Below are positions 1-9,074 of a DNA stretch of 64,000 nucleotides, in pieces. Each line of letters opens with the position of its first letter. Positions within the stretch are counted from its first letter, which is position 1. The position numbers were made by a program, and so were the translations under genes. The DNA is from Setomelanomma holmii (Eukaryota; Ascomycota; Dothideomycetes; Pleosporales; Phaeosphaeriaceae). Below the pieces are notes generated by a model, which saw only the letters and a list, made by a program, of their open reading frames with translations, was not told where the DNA came from and searched no databases. Location: the NCBI GenBank assembly GCA_010015745.1, contig ML978160.1, positions 186,001 through 250,000 on the forward strand, given 5' to 3'.

Positions 1-1
1 G

Positions 2-973
2 ATTGCATACAAGACGACTGATGTTGTGTTCGACAAGACTGGGACACTCACGGAAGGCAAATTGGCAGTTGTCCAGGAGGATTACTTTGGTGGAGAGCCC
101 GAGCTTACGAAGTCCATGCTACTCGGACTTGTCGTGGGTATCAAGCATCCGGTTTCTGCAGCAGTCGCCCGCCATCTGCAGTTGATTGGGACAAAAACAA
201 TCACTGTTCGAGGCGCGAAAGCTGTTGCAGGCAAAGGTGTTGAAGGAGAGTTCAAGGACCAAGTCCTTCGCGCTGGTAACTCGAGATGGCTCCACACATC
301 GTCCCTATCAGCCGTCCAGTCAGTGCTGTCAAAGGGACTCACGGCGTTCTGTTTCACGGTCGACAAGAAGCTGGTCGCTGTGCTCGGACTCCAAGACACG
401 CTTCGCACCGATTCTTTGACCACCATCACGCAGCTTCAACAACATGGTCTCAATATCCACATCCTGTCCGGCGACGATGATGGGGCCGTAAAGAACGTCG
501 CCAACCAGCTGGATATATCCGACAAAACCGTTCGCTCTCGTTGCTCACCCGGCGACAAGGCTGAATACATCAAGGACCTGCTCGCATCACGTCCGTCCCC
601 TAAAGGAAAGCCTCGAGAACCAGTCGTAATGTTCGTCGGCGACGGCACAAACGATGCAGTTGCCCTGGCCCAAGCCACCATCGGAGTGCACGTCTCGACC
701 GGCACCGACATCGCTCAATCTGCTGCCGACGTTGTGCTCGTACGTCCAGATCTAGCTTGCGTGTTGACGCTCATCGCAGTCAGTCGGAAGGCGATGCACC
801 GTGTTGCATTCAACTTTGGTTGGAGTTTTGTGTATAATTTGTTTGCGGTCCTGTTAGGTGCGGGTGCGTTTGTGAATGCGCGCATCCCACCCGAGTATGC
901 GGGACTGGGTGAGCTGGTCAGTGTGTTGCCGGTAATCGCTGCTGCGGTGTTGCTGAGGTGGTCTCGAATCTGA
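2..973 (+). CDS. Heavy-metal P1B-type ATPase, PCA1-like, C-terminal part (5' end outside window)
   Basis: Partial gene: the reading frame is already open at base 2 and stops at 971-973, leaving about 323 residues. Directly visible are the phosphorylation motif DKTGTLTEGK at the very start, an HP dipeptide (GIKHPVSAA) typical of the P1B subfamily, a GDGTNDAVALAQATIG hinge motif and a hydrophobic C-terminal pair of membrane segments. Such pumps export or compartmentalise Cu+, Ag+ or Cd2+ using ATP. The hinge reads GDGTNDAV rather than GDGINDAP, which in my memory of the family fits fungal PCA1-like pumps better than CCC2. The N-terminal metal-binding domains and the CPC membrane motif would lie upstream, so the metal cannot be assigned. 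Family call is firm; PCA1 subtype is inference. Confidence 0.9.
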   Translation: MAYKTTDVVFDKTGTLTEGKLAVVQEDYFGGEPELTKSMLLGLVVGIKHPVSAAVARHLQLIGTKTITVRGAKAVAGKGVEGEFKDQVLRAGNSRWLHTSSLSAVQSVLSKGLTAFCFTVDKKLVAVLGLQDTLRTDSLTTITQLQQHGLNIHILSGDDDGAVKNVANQLDISDKTVRSRCSPGDKAEYIKDLLASRPSPKGKPREPVVMFVGDGTNDAVALAQATIGVHVSTGTDIAQSAADVVLVRPDLACVLTLIAVSRKAMHRVAFNFGWSFVYNLFAVLLGAGAFVNARIPPEYAGLGELVSVLPVIAAAVLLRWSRI

Positions 974-1190
974 GGTGGAGGTTTGGAAGCGTGAGAGCGC
1001 GCGGATTTGGGGTTGTTTGGTAGCGTACCAGGTAGTGTACCATGGGAGAGGTAGATTAGACATTTCCACCAGCAAATATTTATCGATCAGATCTCCTGGC
1101 CTTGACCGAATTTTCTCACCATTCTGCTCCATCCTGAACAGCCTCACGTCGCCATCCCGAGTTAACTGTCAGGCGCTTACTGCAACGAGA

Positions 1191-2148
1191 ATGTCTCCAG
1201 CTATGTAAGCGAACAACTTCACTACCCGCAAACTTACTAAATGCATCCAGACTCAACCTGGCCGACCTTGCTACACTTCATATCCACCTCTCCGCCTATC
1301 AAAGCAGCTCCCTTTGCGGTTCACAATTCAGCGACCGTCAAAGGTTTCGATACCACCTCCCTCCCTCCCTCCCTCAAGACGACCACACCTGCCCGATCTG
1401 CCAGGGGGAGTCCGGAAGCAGATACCGCTCAATGTACGCAGCCCTCCTCAAACTCCTAAGAGCATTACCATTCTTCCCTTATAATGCGATCGATCCACCG
1501 ACGACTGGCCAGCGCGCCTCCCATGCGGACATGTGTTCGGCTTCGCATGTTCTCAGTGCTGGGTGCACCAGGGCGGTAATACATGTCCCCTTTGCCGACA
1601 TGTACTCTTCGCCCGTCCGGATCTAGACGAGCGAAATGAGGAGTACGATCGTCGCCGCAAGTCGATCCTTTCGACCCCCTATACGCGCCCTCCTCATGCC
1701 TGTGAACTCCACCCTAGAAATCTGTATCGACCACAAACAGTGTCTGACTGAAGGCATCCGCACCAATCTTCCCTTCATCATGGTCAAAGTCGCACTGCGC
1801 TTGTGCAAGGTATGCGAATTTCCAGAGCGAGTGAGGAATTGGAGCTTAGACTTAGACTTCGACCACGCGACGAATTACGAGCTGTACATGGACGAATACT
1901 GGACGATGAATCGCTGTTATCTGACTTCCGTACATGATGCCGTTCGCGAACTCCTCGTGGGACGGGCGATGAAGGAGGTCTATGTCAAAGTCTGCGAGGC
2001 GTGTGAGAGGTGGGATTGCTGGGCGAAAGCGCAGAATCCGCGCGATCGTCTTTGGATGGGATTATTTCGAGCTGTGGAGTACGGGTATGTTGGTCGTTGG
2101 GCTGAGTGTCAAGGCGGTGGTGGTGGATCTGGAGAGGAGGAGATGTGA
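1191..2148 (+). CDS. RING-finger protein, reading frame not fully resolvable (possibly broken)
   Basis: ATG at 1191, first intron 1205-1250 (GTAAGC..CAG), then a frame containing HTCPICQGESG at about 1385-1420. The rest of a RING, PCGHVFGFACSQCW followed by NTCPLCRHVLF, lies at 1521-1611 in a different frame. The available donors (1410, 1434) and the only good acceptor (1512) do not restore the phase. A third frame change follows near 1700-1740, where a GTGAAC..CAG segment could be an intron, and the frame then stays open to 2148 with a Cys/Trp-rich tail. The ligand set C-x2-C, CGH, C-x2-C, C-x2-C suggests a zinc-binding E3-ligase-type RING. Either an unusual splice, an assembly indel or a decaying gene explains the break. 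Function beyond the RING is unknown. Confidence 0.5.
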
Positions 2149-2272
2149 GCTTGATTGGGAGTTTCAGCAGGGATATCCCGACTTCCAAGTATATATAGGA
2201 AATACTGTTAGTCCTTGCATAAAATCCGAGGTACGTAGATCCAGAACATAAGTCCCATGACCCATCTTAACA

Positions 2273-2298
2273 TCTCATCCTAATCCTAATCCTAATTC
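2273..2298. repeat. Short CCTAAT hexamer run
   Basis: Three direct CCTAAT units lie just past the stop of the LCCL-protein gene, which reads on the other strand. It resembles but is not the CCCTAA telomere unit. Nothing else nearby suggests an interstitial telomere. Confidence 0.5.
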
Positions 2299-4293
2299 CC
2301 CGTCCTCCCCGGCGGAATCCCACCCCAAGTGCCATTCCCCCACCACGTCCCCGCGCGCGTGAAATCACTATACGCCACGCCCCCAAACGGCAGGTAACTC
2401 ACAAAGCCAAATCGAAAATACTCGGACAAGTCGCCAGTTCTATTCCACGTAAAACTCCCATTCCCACTTGAGCCGCCCTCACCACCTCCGCCCCTATATC
2501 GCTCTACATCGTTCACCAACACACTCACACCCTGGTAGCCCTGTAGTAAGCCCTGCCATGTAAACGTGATACTGCTCCCGTTAATCACCGGCTCGAGGAT
2601 AGACGGTATGCCAGAGCCCAGTTGTGCATCGCCGCGCAGCGCATCTGCTGTCTGTAGGATGGCGTCGAACCCCCATCTCGCGATGCCGTTTACGAAAAGG
2701 CCAACGAGCAGGCCTTGAGCGAGCAGGCTGATGCGTGTTTGCATGCCTGTGCCGGGCAGGAGGAGGAGGGCGATGATGTAGTGATGTATCCTGAGAGTGA
2801 GGTGCGGCATCGCGGCTAGGATACCGAGACTAACGCCGAGGAGTGCGTACAAGGCGAGGTAGCGGAGTAAGCGGCCTTCGGTGCGCAGACACCAGCATTG
2901 GTATAGTATGATGCCAAAGAGGATAAGGATGATGATGACGAGCGCGGTGATGGCGCCGGGTTGTTGCCGGATGTCGTGGCCTGTGAGGCGCTGGATGGGT
3001 ATCTGTTCGAAAGTGTAGTTTCCGAGTGCGCCGACCCATGCGCCGCCGAGCCAGAGGATTGTCTTTTCAACGTGGGCGGTGCAGTTCCGGAGCGATTTGC
3101 GAACGCTGTATTGGTAGAAGAGTGCTGCGGCTAGGGCGGCGGGAAGGAGGCGGCCGAGTGTTGTGGATGCGAGGGATGCGTATGTAGTGTATGAGGGTGG
3201 GTCTGATGCCATGCCGATTTGGAAGAATAAGATCGTGAAGACTGGTGCAAAGAAGGTCGCTGCGCTGGATGTTACGATGCCGAATATTGCGGTAAAGATT
3301 GTCGAAAGAGTGAGTAGCTTCCAACGCGGATCCTGACACTTGCTTGAGGCGCTGACAATGGCTTGAGACTGGTTGAAGTCAAATGCCATGGGAAAGCTCG
3401 AGTCGAAGCCCACGCTGTCGATTCCGTTTCGCGACACAGCGCCGAAGTCGTCTTTCTCTCCAATCAGCGAGACGACACCGCACCCACCTTGGCCATTCTT
3501 GATCACGCCTGCGTGAATCGCCGCACCGCATACAAACGAGTCTCCTCGATATGCCGGTGCTCCATTCCCAGTTTCATCTAGTGCGCCTCCCACAACCAGC
3601 GATCTATAATTTATCGAAACGTTGCCAATCGCGCGCGGATTCAAGACTTGCGCGCTGAGGCAATCGGCCGGGCAATTGAACGCAAACGACGAATTCGCAA
3701 ACGGAAGACAATTTCGACCATCGAGGCCGCACGACTGAGGACTCGGCCTATCGCGCGATTAGCCATGTGCGCCAACAAAACCACCGAGCAACACACCATA
3801 GATTCGTAACGCACGACAATGGCACGGGCGCCCCAAAGCCGCCAATATTAGATGGCAGACTGTAGTTAGTAAGAATGACGCCAAACGCCACAGCCCATAT
3901 CACGAATAGGACGATATACACCAGCAACCGCGCCCACGCCGGCAGCCGTCCAAGCAGCCTGGCAGGAAACGTCTGCACCCACTCCAACAATGGCTTTATA
4001 CGATGCTGTCTCGGTGGTTTCGGTCCCTCCAGCCATTTCGCCACCGTGCGCCCGCATCGCACAATCGGCTCCGGCAACTTTCCCTCGAGTCTCGTGCATA
4101 TCCGGGGTGTCTTCAAGGACCGCTGCCTTGGCACCACTTCCTCGATTTCCAGACTGCGTCGCGGCGTCGCGGCTTTCGATCTCGGGCCGTCTGGCGTCAG
4201 ACTCGACGAGGCGCTCGGTGTGATTTGGTCGCGGTTTCCATGCTCGAGGTCGATCGGGACCGTGGTGGCGGTACTCGGGCCTTTGGAGGTCAT
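2292..4293 (-). CDS. LCCL domain-containing membrane protein
   Basis: Two coding exons on the minus strand: about 4293-3796 and about 3739-2292. The join is near residue 165, and the best acceptor is CCTCAG at 3740; the donor is ambiguous between two close GTs. The first exon has a basic, Ser/Pro-rich cytosolic head, a single TM segment (LLVYIVLFVIWAVAF) and the start of the ectodomain. The join yields SCGLDGRNCLPF followed by an LCCL core with the diagnostic YRGDSFVCGAAIHAGVI and GGCGVVSL motifs. After the domain come about seven further hydrophobic segments. Fungal LCCL proteins with this order (TM, lumenal LCCL, multi-TM) are widespread but unstudied; LCCL modules are thought to bind lipid or glycan. 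Location in the endomembrane system is inferred. The C-terminus is Gly/Trp-rich. Confidence 0.85.
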
Positions 4294-4698
4294 GTTCGTT
4301 CGGAAGGGAGTGAGCGCGCGCGCAAGCGACCGTGGTTGCTATATATACACAGTACCCGTCGCTATGAATATAGTAATATCATGTTGGGAGAGAAGCGAGA
4401 GCCCTGAGCGACGTTACATGGGTTACGAGGCCTAGGTTGGGACCTGAGGCATGGCAAGCATCATCGAACGCCTGGTGGTGCGCCTCGAGATCCACATGCC
4501 AAGTCGGAAGGGGTTCCGACGCGAGGCTCAGCCTTACGAGTCGAGTCCTGTCGCGTGGGAACTGACCAGAAACGTTGGCGAATATGCTTCAACTATAGCC
4601 TGACTAATGCTTCTGCACGCACGCAATACTCTAGCATACACAAGGGGTATCATCATACAATCCTGCCTCTCATCCTGGTCGACCGCTGCGACACCGCA

Positions 4699-6987
4699 TC
4701 ACGGCAAGATCTTCGTCTGCGACTCGTGCCTCACGCGGTACTTACCCAGCGGGATAGGCACATCGCCACTGTATCCGACCTCTCCCTGCGCCTTCTCTAG
4801 CTTTCTCGTAATCTTGCCCACGAGACTCGCAATCCATCGGTCGTTCGCCATGGCAGATACGGTGCTGACGCCTGCCTTTCGCATGCCGACCATCGTCTTG
4901 GCTGAGGCGTCCTTGAATCCCGTGTCCACCTTCTTTAGGAAGTCCTTAAAGCCTTTGCTCGAGTTGACAGTCCTGTTGGTATCTGTTGTACCCGTTGTGC
5001 CACTGGTGCCTGTAGTGTCTGCGGTGCCCGTGGTGTTTGTCGTGTCGATGGTTGCAACACTGTCGGCATCGCTGTCGCTTGCAGCTGTGCTGACGCGCTT
5101 GAGCTCTCTCAGTACGCGCGCCTCTTCAAACGACTTATCGCTCTCAATGACCTTTGTGGCCTTGACAATGGCGGCCACGAAGTTGAGCAGATCCTGATGT
5201 AATTGTGCGGGAAGATGTGCATGCGCGCTGACGTGCATGCTCGCCTCGTCATTCTTAACTCTCTCGAGTTCTTGACGAGCTTGTACAGCCTTAGGCGTAC
5301 CCTCGATCTCCTTAATAGCGGCCTCCATTTCCATGATATCGAACTCTGTGGCCTGCTTCGGGAAGATGTGCTCATGATGTGGGAACAGGAATGTGGGAAT
5401 AGTGAGGACAGCGTCCGCACCACCTAATCGAACAACCTGCTGGAGCTCGACAGCCTCGGGCAGCGCACGGTACGCCATGACATCTGACATCTTGAAGTGG
5501 CACTGGATGTTGTAGTTCATGTTGACGGGAAATGAAGCCTCGCTCGCGATGGGGCCGAGCTCCACGGCAAAGTTCGCATCTGCACACCAGGCCGAGATGC
5601 GAGCCTCGAGTCTACGAATCTCTGAGTCTTGGCCGGCATAGTGCTTGAAGAGATATTGGCGCATCAAGCTGACAAACCACTTTCCAGACCCGGCAGCGGT
5701 GACCGACTTGAACTTTACAGGATGGAAGTAGCAAAGAGGACTAAGCATCAAGCGATAGAGGAAGGGTAAGCGATGCAGAAATGCTTTGACGTTCGGGTAG
5801 TCTGTCTTGCGCAGCGTAGACACTCTGATAGACGTCTTTGGGGGATGAGGTATCGATGGACTGTCGTGAATGTACGCGCAGATTGCAGCCCGCAAGTCAT
5901 CCATATTGTCCATGTCTAGCTTGCTTCCGCTCTCCTCGTCCAGGCTAGCCTCTTGCAAAGCTCTCTTCGCATTGGTGATGACACTGGTGTCGTGGATGTT
6001 CTTTACTAGCTCCTTGTACTTCTTGTTGGCGTCCTTCTCGCCTGGAGACACCTTTTTAACTGTGGCAAAAGCTGAGTCGGTATCTTCTGCGTCTGTTGGC
6101 TGCTGGTCAGCCGTCATTTCCCTGACCATGGAGATACGCCGCGGGTATGTGCCATCGAGAGCAACAGATGCCGCTCGCAATATGGCTGTATCACTGGCGA
6201 CAAAGGTGTCGTTTTCCCTCGTTGGTTCAGGCTCGCCATATGCAACATTGCCAAAGGTGACTTCCCAGTCTCCGCCCTTGACGTTGGCGTAAATGTCATC
6301 GATGTGGATCTCACGAAACAAGGGTACCACGACCTTGTCGGTCTGAATAGCCAGCTCGATATCGTCGGACAGTTTGATACCAGCCTCAACACCGTGGGCC
6401 ACTAAAGTCATGGTAGAGAGCGAGAGTGTGACCCCGCGCACAACAAACAAGCCCTTGACCTCCGTGTCGATCTCCAAAGCAGGTAGATCGAAGAAGGCGA
6501 TCTGATCATTGATGAAGTGTAGATCTCGCAGAAACGTCTTGCGCAGCAAGCGTCGCGCAATCCCACCCGGCGCATCGAATTGGTATAGCGAGGTGATCAG
6601 TATGACGGGCCAGCACAAGAAGGCGAACACCCAGTAGAGCAGCCATGATGTCGCGCTCACTGCGTAAACGAGGTTGACAGTTGCGAATATGGTCCAAACT
6701 GGTACGAAAGGTAAGATGCGGTGTCCGTACGATTCTCCTAGCAGCACCGCGTAGACTAAGATGGGTGCACCGGAGATCATCCACCGCAGAGGCCAGGACA
6801 GGGATGTCGCGCTGAGTATCGTGCACACCAGGAAGGCATTGGGTATAACTTTTGTGCTAAGTGTGCGCTCAGGTGCAGGTGTTACCGTTTTCGCTGGTTC
6901 GGGAACCGGTTTTCGCTTGGTGATTCCCGGCACCTCAGGCTTCGCACTTGCAGGCAGATCCATGTTGGAGAGTGGAGAGGCTCGCAT
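4699..6987 (-). CDS. Conserved fungal membrane protein of unknown function, 762 aa
   Basis: Single long exon; a second in-frame ATG nine codons in (MDLPASAK) could be the true start. Four hydrophobic stretches lie in residues 48-135 (for example LVYAVSATSWLLYWVFAFLC), followed by a soluble body. The body contains a conserved-looking block FLRDLHFINDQIAFFDLPAL and LSLSTMTLVAHGVEAGIKLSD. Near residues 640-670 there is a Thr/Gly/Asn-rich stretch encoded by an imperfect trinucleotide-like repeat (about 4970-5060). I recall similar single-copy proteins in other Pezizomycotina but no assigned role. The membrane-anchored N-terminus with a beta-rich body would be compatible with a lipid-handling or contact-site protein; that is speculation. 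Codon use and length leave little doubt that it is a real gene. Confidence 0.85.
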   Translation of the reverse strand: MRASPLSNMDLPASAKPEVPGITKRKPVPEPAKTVTPAPERTLSTKVIPNAFLVCTILSATSLSWPLRWMISGAPILVYAVLLGESYGHRILPFVPVWTIFATVNLVYAVSATSWLLYWVFAFLCWPVILITSLYQFDAPGGIARRLLRKTFLRDLHFINDQIAFFDLPALEIDTEVKGLFVVRGVTLSLSTMTLVAHGVEAGIKLSDDIELAIQTDKVVVPLFREIHIDDIYANVKGGDWEVTFGNVAYGEPEPTRENDTFVASDTAILRAASVALDGTYPRRISMVREMTADQQPTDAEDTDSAFATVKKVSPGEKDANKKYKELVKNIHDTSVITNAKRALQEASLDEESGSKLDMDNMDDLRAAICAYIHDSPSIPHPPKTSIRVSTLRKTDYPNVKAFLHRLPFLYRLMLSPLCYFHPVKFKSVTAAGSGKWFVSLMRQYLFKHYAGQDSEIRRLEARISAWCADANFAVELGPIASEASFPVNMNYNIQCHFKMSDVMAYRALPEAVELQQVVRLGGADAVLTIPTFLFPHHEHIFPKQATEFDIMEMEAAIKEIEGTPKAVQARQELERVKNDEASMHVSAHAHLPAQLHQDLLNFVAAIVKATKVIESDKSFEEARVLRELKRVSTAASDSDADSVATIDTTNTTGTADTTGTSGTTGTTDTNRTVNSSKGFKDFLKKVDTGFKDASAKTMVGMRKAGVSTVSAMANDRWIASLVGKITRKLEKAQGEVGYSGDVPIPLGKYRVRHESQTKILP

Positions 6988-7557
6988 AGAGCTGGTCGAG
7001 GGTAATGCTGGAGAGTGTCGGTCAAGTCAGACTCTCATGGTGCAAAGTGTAGTGGTGGAGTCGAATTGTTGTGGTCATTCACATTCGCATGTATGACGTA
7101 GGTTTCGCTACGCCCTTGCCGCGCTCAATCGAGACAGGTGCGGCTTCTAGATCCCAAAGTTCGGAGAACAAGGAAATGCGCACAACTGTTCCGGTTAAAC
7201 AATATCCCAAAGCATCACACGAGTTGGTGAGTGTGCCTGCAGATCGTTGTAATGTTGACCGCGGGACAAGTGACGTAGATTTGACTACTCCACCGTGGGC
7301 GTCCGCACTGAGCGATATCCGCGTGTCGTCCCCGCGTGTTGTGCCTCTACACCATCCTACCCAATGGAATCTGTCTGCATTAGACTCCCAAGACGATCCG
7401 ATGGATCCTGAGCACATAAATAGATATCTAGGCGTCGTGATGGCTCTAAGGCTATGGCTCACTCACATATAGACAAAAAAGGCGACGAATATTCCTGTAT
7501 ATTCTAACACCCATACCCGTCTTCGCGAACAAGCCCGAAGATCGTCACGCGCTCAAC
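6988..7557. other. Gene-free interval upstream of the 762-aa membrane protein
   Basis: About 570 bp without a convincing gene. Both strands contain overlapping open frames of 110-133 codons (around 7070-7470), but none has recognisable domains, splice sites or natural composition. It should contain the promoter of the minus-strand gene that starts at 6987. Confidence 0.5.
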
Positions 7558-8170
7558 TCATCGACACAACCCCCGAGTATATTGGGCTTGTCGCGGTGGT
7601 GATCGATGGAATTTCCACATAATTGTAGCAGCCAATGTATCAGAGCCATGCTATAGGAGCTTGTAGTGCGAGCCCGGCGCAGAGGAGCGTTCGGACTGCT
7701 TTGTTCTCCATGAAGCGTCGCAGATCGTCTACACTGCCAGATGGTGGCTTTGCCTCAGCTTGCTCGGGCGGTGTCTGCAGTACTTCCTTGACCGCGGATC
7801 GCACGACGTCTTCGCTGGTACTTTAGATCTCAGGAAGTGGTTCAGGTTGCTCTGTTGCGCGATGTTCTGGACGGCGCTTAACTTCAGGACTCTGTGTGTC
7901 GGTAGAGTCGTCTTGGTCCATCTCATCGCTTCCCTCGCCATCATAGGCGTCATGCAGCAACCTGGGGATAACGGCGTCCGCCTTTGTCTGAATCACAGGA
8001 TCTGTGGACCTCGCAAAGTCTGGGTCAAAAGACGTTGGACGCAGAATCCAAGTAAGTGCCGTGACAGTGATCGTAACTGTGCCATCAAACGTCAAAGTAT
8101 CCACTACTCCAGACCGGCTTTCTCCCGTGTAGTCATTGTACAGAAGCCCAGCTGCATGAGATACCATCAA
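7558..8170 (-). pseudogene. Truncated, diverged tandem copy of the 8339-9074 gene
   Basis: An open frame of 115 codons ends at 7823. Its TVTITVTALTWIL and DFARSTDPVI segments align with TTTVTTTVTSLAWIL and EFARPLTRSD of the neighbouring gene. Bases also match: AGAATCCAAG.AAGTG.CGTGACAGT occurs at about 8045 and 8712, TTGCTCGGGCG at about 7760 and 8381, and GAGTAT.TTGGGCT.GTCGC at about 7577 and 8193. The copy lacks the N-terminal tail and the membrane segment. After the stop at 7823 the same frame resumes as a sequence resembling the neighbour's C-terminus (PPEQAEAKPPSGSVDD against APEQAQERLPSENVDD). So it is a partial duplicate interrupted by a stop, though a short protein could still be made. 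Confidence 0.65.
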
Positions 8171-8338
8171 TGGAAGATCATCGACACAGCTCTAGAGTAT
8201 GTTGGGCTCGTCGCAGCGGTACTTAACGTAAACCACTTGACCGTAGGAGCCAAGTCACTGCCCTAGCACTATAGCAAAGCTATAAAGAGCTTGCAGAGCG
8301 AGACCAGCGCAGATGAGCACGCAAACTACTTTGCTTAT

Positions 8339-9074
8339 TCACTCCTGGTCGTCGACATTTTCGGATGGTAGCCTTTCCTGGGCTTGCTCGGGCGCTGTAT
8401 GCTGATCTTGTGGTTGGGATTGCTGGTCTGCGTGCAAGTTGTGCGCTTCTTCTAGCGAGGTCTGCAGAGTGTCGTTGAAGTGGTCCCAAAATCTTTGGCG
8501 TATGAAGTCGCGGAGGGTTTCGGCTTGGTCCAACGCAGAGGTTTGCGTTCGCTCAGCTGGAATATCTTCGGGCCATGTTGACTCTGCGTGTTCTTGTCTC
8601 CACGTCGTAGTCGTTTGGGAAGGTGCGTAGTATACTAGCCATAACCATGTCTGACCGCGTCAGTGGCCTGGCAAATTCTGGTTCCGATACTACAGATGTA
8701 GATGGTGGAGTTAGAATCCAAGCAAGTGACGTGACAGTAGTAGTCACCGTAGTCGTGATGGTCGCAGTAACCACTGCCGACGCCTGGCTTGGTGCGGCAC
8801 ACTCCGAAGTTCCTGTTGGCCAGAAGAAGCATAGTGGCAAGAAGAGCATTGTGATAAAAAGTAGTGCTGAAGTGAGACAGAACTCTGTATCAGTCATGAT
8901 GATTGCTGAGGCATGAGGATGCTGAGCAGGTGTAGCTTCAGCAGTGGCGGCGTGAGGAGGAGTCTGGTTTGACTGATCCACGCTGGATTTGGGAGGGCCC
9001 GCTGCGGAAGGCGATTTGGCGGAGACATACGTCCAGTCTTCGTCTTGAGCGGGAGCTGTGTTGAAGTCAGGCAT
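8339..9074 (-). CDS. Small single-pass membrane protein of unknown function (intact copy of tandem pair)
   Basis: Two exons: 9074-8636 and 8583-8339, joined across a 52 bp intron (A|GTATAC..CACGCAG) that keeps the phase; 227 residues. Order: a Pro/Ala/Gln-rich head starting MPDFNTAPAQDEDW, one hydrophobic segment of about 20 residues (ALLFITMLFLPLCFFW) near residue 80, a Thr/Val-rich stretch, then an acidic and Gln-rich C-terminal tail with a likely helix (LRDFIRQRFWDHFNDTLQ). Without the intron the first frame would stop at 8553. The intron is supported by the natural composition of exon 2. No family is recognised. The AT-rich run CTTAATAAAAAGATATTG about 85 bp upstream may be the core promoter. 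The 3' half is duplicated next door. Confidence 0.65.

Noticed and set aside
2273..2298. Interstitial telomere
   Set aside because: Only three CCTAAT units, not the CCCTAA telomere unit, lying between two ordinary genes.
4003..4435. Plus-strand frames of 134-186 codons opposite the LCCL gene
   Set aside because: Shadows of the minus-strand exon, which has TM segments and a recognised domain.
7071..7472. Overlapping 127- and 133-codon frames on both strands
   Set aside because: Mutually overlapping, no conserved motif, and they fill what must be the promoter of the gene starting at 6987.
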